Source: Actinomycetota bacterium
Lineage (GTDB): Bacteria > Actinomycetota > Aquicultoria > Subteraquimicrobiales > UBA9087
Reading direction: 5' to 3'
Length of the DNA stretch: 6,780 nt
NCBI GenBank assembly: GCA_003491635.1
Contig: DNCG01000018.1
Span: forward strand, 1-6,780
The notes beneath the pieces were generated by a model. The model had not been told where the DNA came from and did not search any database. It saw nothing but the letters and a program-made list of their open reading frames with translations. Below are positions 5,155-6,780 of this stretch, one piece after another. Positions within the stretch are counted from its first letter, which is position 1. Each line of letters starts with the position of its first letter. The position numbers were made by a program, and so were the translations under genes.

Positions 5155-6298
5155 AACCAACCTCGAAAAAGGGGGAAGGGCCTTTGTAAACCCTGGGCAC
5201 CCTCTCTCCTATCATGCAAACGATCTCATAGTTGATCGTCCCCAGAATCTCAGCGAGCTCGTCGGCGGATATCTCCTCCCCATCCTGCCGACCGAGAAGC
5301 ACAACCTCTGTTCCCACTCCAGCGTCGGGGGTGTCTCCGATATCGACCATGCACTGATCCATACACACGTTTCCCACCACCGGAGCCCGCCTCCCCAATA
5401 CAAGAACATCGCTCCTATTCGAAAACAATCTGGTATAGCCATCACCGTAGCCAAGAGGGAGAGTAGCAATTCGGGTGTCTCTGGATGCTCTGTAGGTGAG
5501 ACCGTAGCTCACGCCTTCCCCAGGAGCGAGAGATCTCACAGCGGAAATTCGAGTTTTCCACTCAAGGGCGGGAATCAAGGAGACCTTTCCTTTTGTAGCC
5601 GAGGAGGGATGAAGACCATAGAGAGTGATACCGATTCTCACCATATCCAGGTGGGTTTGGGGGAAAAAGATGGTCGCCGCGCTGTTCGCCGCATGCCTCA
5701 AGGGAATCCTAAGCCCTCTTCCCTCCAACTCCGAGAGGAGATTCTCAAACTTTCCAAACTGCTCCATCGTGTAATCGTTTTCGGGTTGGTCGGCCAGGGC
5801 AAAATGAGTGAATATCCCCTCGACCTCAAGATTTTTTAAAGACCCCAGGCGCTCCAAAAAAGTCGGCGTCTCCTCCGGTGAAAGCCCCAGGCGATTCATG
5901 CCCGTATCCACCTTCACATGAACCTTGACGACCTTATCTCTCTCCTGAGCCCGGAGAGAGAGCTCCTTTGCCAACTCCCAGGAACAGATGGTGGAAATCA
6001 AATCGTGATCGGCGACCAACTCGGCAGCGGAGGAGGGAACCTCATTCAAAACCTGGACGGGGACATCGATGCCCGCTCGGCGAAGTCTCACACCCTCCTC
6101 GACCAGAGCCACACCGAGCCTGTCCGCCCCGCTCTCCAAAACCACACGGGAGATCTCTTCAATTCCATGACCATAAGCATCGGCCTTTACCACTGCCATG
6201 AACAAGGTGGTCGGCCCGATGAAGCTTCTCATGGTGGCAACATTCTTTCGAATAGCTGAGAGGCCTACCTCAACCCAGACTGGCCGTCGGTACCCCAA
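5144..6298 (-). CDS. alr: alanine racemase
   Basis: This PLP-dependent enzyme interconverts L- and D-alanine for peptidoglycan synthesis in the cytoplasm. At 384 residues it is full length. The N-terminal TIM barrel has AVVKADAYGHG at 35-45 with PLP lysine K38. Other features are KVDTGMNRLG (129-138), DMVRIGITLYG (218-228) with R221 near the PLP pyridine nitrogen, and the second catalytic base Y265 in GVSYGLTYRA. VCMDQCMVDI (311-320) and the end of the beta domain (INYEIVCMIGERVPRVY) follow. The start is TTG with a strong AAGGGAGG at good distance, directly before the family N-terminus (RPVWVEVGLSAIRKNV). It follows the CBS gene by 12 bases and overlaps the BsuPI-domain gene. In several bacterial genomes alr lies close to tsaE; here seven genes separate them. 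Confidence 0.97.
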   Translation of the reverse strand: MGYRRPVWVEVGLSAIRKNVATMRSFIGPTTLFMAVVKADAYGHGIEEISRVVLESGADRLGVALVEEGVRLRRAGIDVPVQVLNEVPSSAAELVADHDLISTICSWELAKELSLRAQERDKVVKVHVKVDTGMNRLGLSPEETPTFLERLGSLKNLEVEGIFTHFALADQPENDYTMEQFGKFENLLSELEGRGLRIPLRHAANSAATIFFPQTHLDMVRIGITLYGLHPSSATKGKVSLIPALEWKTRISAVRSLAPGEGVSYGLTYRASRDTRIATLPLGYGDGYTRLFSNRSDVLVLGRRAPVVGNVCMDQCMVDIGDTPDAGVGTEVVLLGRQDGEEISADELAEILGTINYEIVCMIGERVPRVYKGPSPFFEVGCEQ

Positions 6299-6303
6299 AA
6301 GAG

Positions 6304-6311
6304 CCTCCCTT
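6304..6311 (-). promoter_or_regulatory. Shine-Dalgarno site supporting the alr TTG start
   Basis: AAGGGAGG on the - strand ends 5 bases before the TTG at 6298-6296 and touches the CBS gene's stop codon. No ATG or GTG in frame has a comparable site before the conserved N-terminus. Confidence 0.65.
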
Positions 6312-6769
6312 CAATCCCTGGCTATCGCCCTGACGATATCCCCTTTGGTTACCATTCCCACTATCTTGTCCCCGCGAAGGACGGGAAGCCGGCTGACATC
6401 CTTCTCGACCATGAGGGTGGCGATCTCCTCCAGGGGGGTATCCTCGCTCACCGTAACGACATCGGGGGTCATGACATCTTCCGCCCGTGCACCCACGGCC
6501 TTCTTTAGCTCCCTCTCAAACCTCCCGAAGCTCTGAAGGAAGATGAAACCATCGAGAAGATGAATATAGGTCGGGAAATGAATGCGGACATCCTGCATTA
6601 TCAAATCGCCCTCGGTAACGATCCCAACCAGTTTGCCATTCTCGTCGACGACGGGAGCCCCGCCGATCTTTTTTTCGGTGAACAGTTTCGCCACCTCTTT
6701 CACCAGAGTTCCCTTCTCGACGACTAGAACTTCTTTGCTCATGACATTCCTGGCCTTTAATTCGCTCAT
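6311..6769 (-). CDS. tandem CBS-domain protein
   Basis: The 152-residue protein consists of one Bateman module. CBS1 is at about 8-62, with NVMSKEVLVVEKGTLVKEV and GAPVVDENGKLVGIVTEGDLI. A linker of about 35 residues (IHFPTYIHLLDGFIFLQSF) follows, then CBS2 at about 97-152, with DVMTPDVVTVSEDTPLEEI and SRLPVLRGDKIVGMVTKGDIVRAI. Such pairs bind adenine nucleotides and act as energy sensors or partner regulators. With no other domain its target cannot be named. The linker is the type often seen in stand-alone bacterial CBS pairs. The start is ATG after GGGGAGGG, 3 bases from it and at the very edge of the window; the promoter lies outside. It is 12 bases before alr. Confidence 0.92.
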   Translation of the reverse strand: MSELKARNVMSKEVLVVEKGTLVKEVAKLFTEKKIGGAPVVDENGKLVGIVTEGDLIMQDVRIHFPTYIHLLDGFIFLQSFGRFERELKKAVGARAEDVMTPDVVTVSEDTPLEEIATLMVEKDVSRLPVLRGDKIVGMVTKGDIVRAIARD

Positions 6770-6780
6770 TTTCCCTCCCC

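Noticed and set aside
5024..5839. 271-residue + strand ORF opposite alr and the BsuPI-domain gene
   Set aside because: It is antisense to two clear genes, has no recognisable motif, and reflects codon bias of the opposite strand.

Overview
The window is bacterial housekeeping DNA, compact and moderately GC-rich. One gene on the + strand (the 3' part of cca) converges on a nine-gene block on the - strand. Bacterial origin follows from alanine racemase, TsaE and good Shine-Dalgarno (SD) sites before most genes. A THEP1-type NTPase, a BCAM0308/NMD3-like zinc protein and a [4Fe-4S] family-4 uracil-DNA glycosylase fit a deep-branching, anaerobic and perhaps thermophilic lineage. An uncultured actinobacterial or Firmicutes-like group is my guess from gene content, at low confidence.

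Layout. 1-1128 (+): CCA-adding enzyme, cut by the window's left edge. 1129-1678: a 550-base stretch between converging genes without a credible protein gene. Its - strand holds a -10-like box, a long imperfect stem-loop (1461-1616), a strongly strand-specific hairpin (1374-1420), a branched stem (1252-1372) and then a U-rich run. I propose this as an undescribed structured RNA of about 400 nt, or a mobile/repeat element with the same fold. 1679-6769 (-), in transcription order: CBS-pair protein, alanine racemase, membrane-anchored BsuPI-domain protein, THEP1 NTPase, BCAM0308/NMD3-like protein, nitroreductase, FmdB-type zinc ribbon, family-4 uracil-DNA glycosylase, TsaE.

The first six genes of the block are separated by 26 bases or less, or overlap, so they are probably one transcript. 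An 89-base gap before the zinc-ribbon gene contains a good sigma70-type promoter candidate, so zinc ribbon-udg-tsaE may also be transcribed separately. Four genes probably start at GTG or TTG; SD positions decide these starts. Known roles are tRNA maturation (Cca), tRNA t6A modification (TsaE), cell-wall D-alanine supply (Alr) and uracil repair (UDG). The other five are recognisable families without a firm cellular role. No CRISPR array, tRNA, rRNA, recognisable insertion sequence or phage gene was seen.
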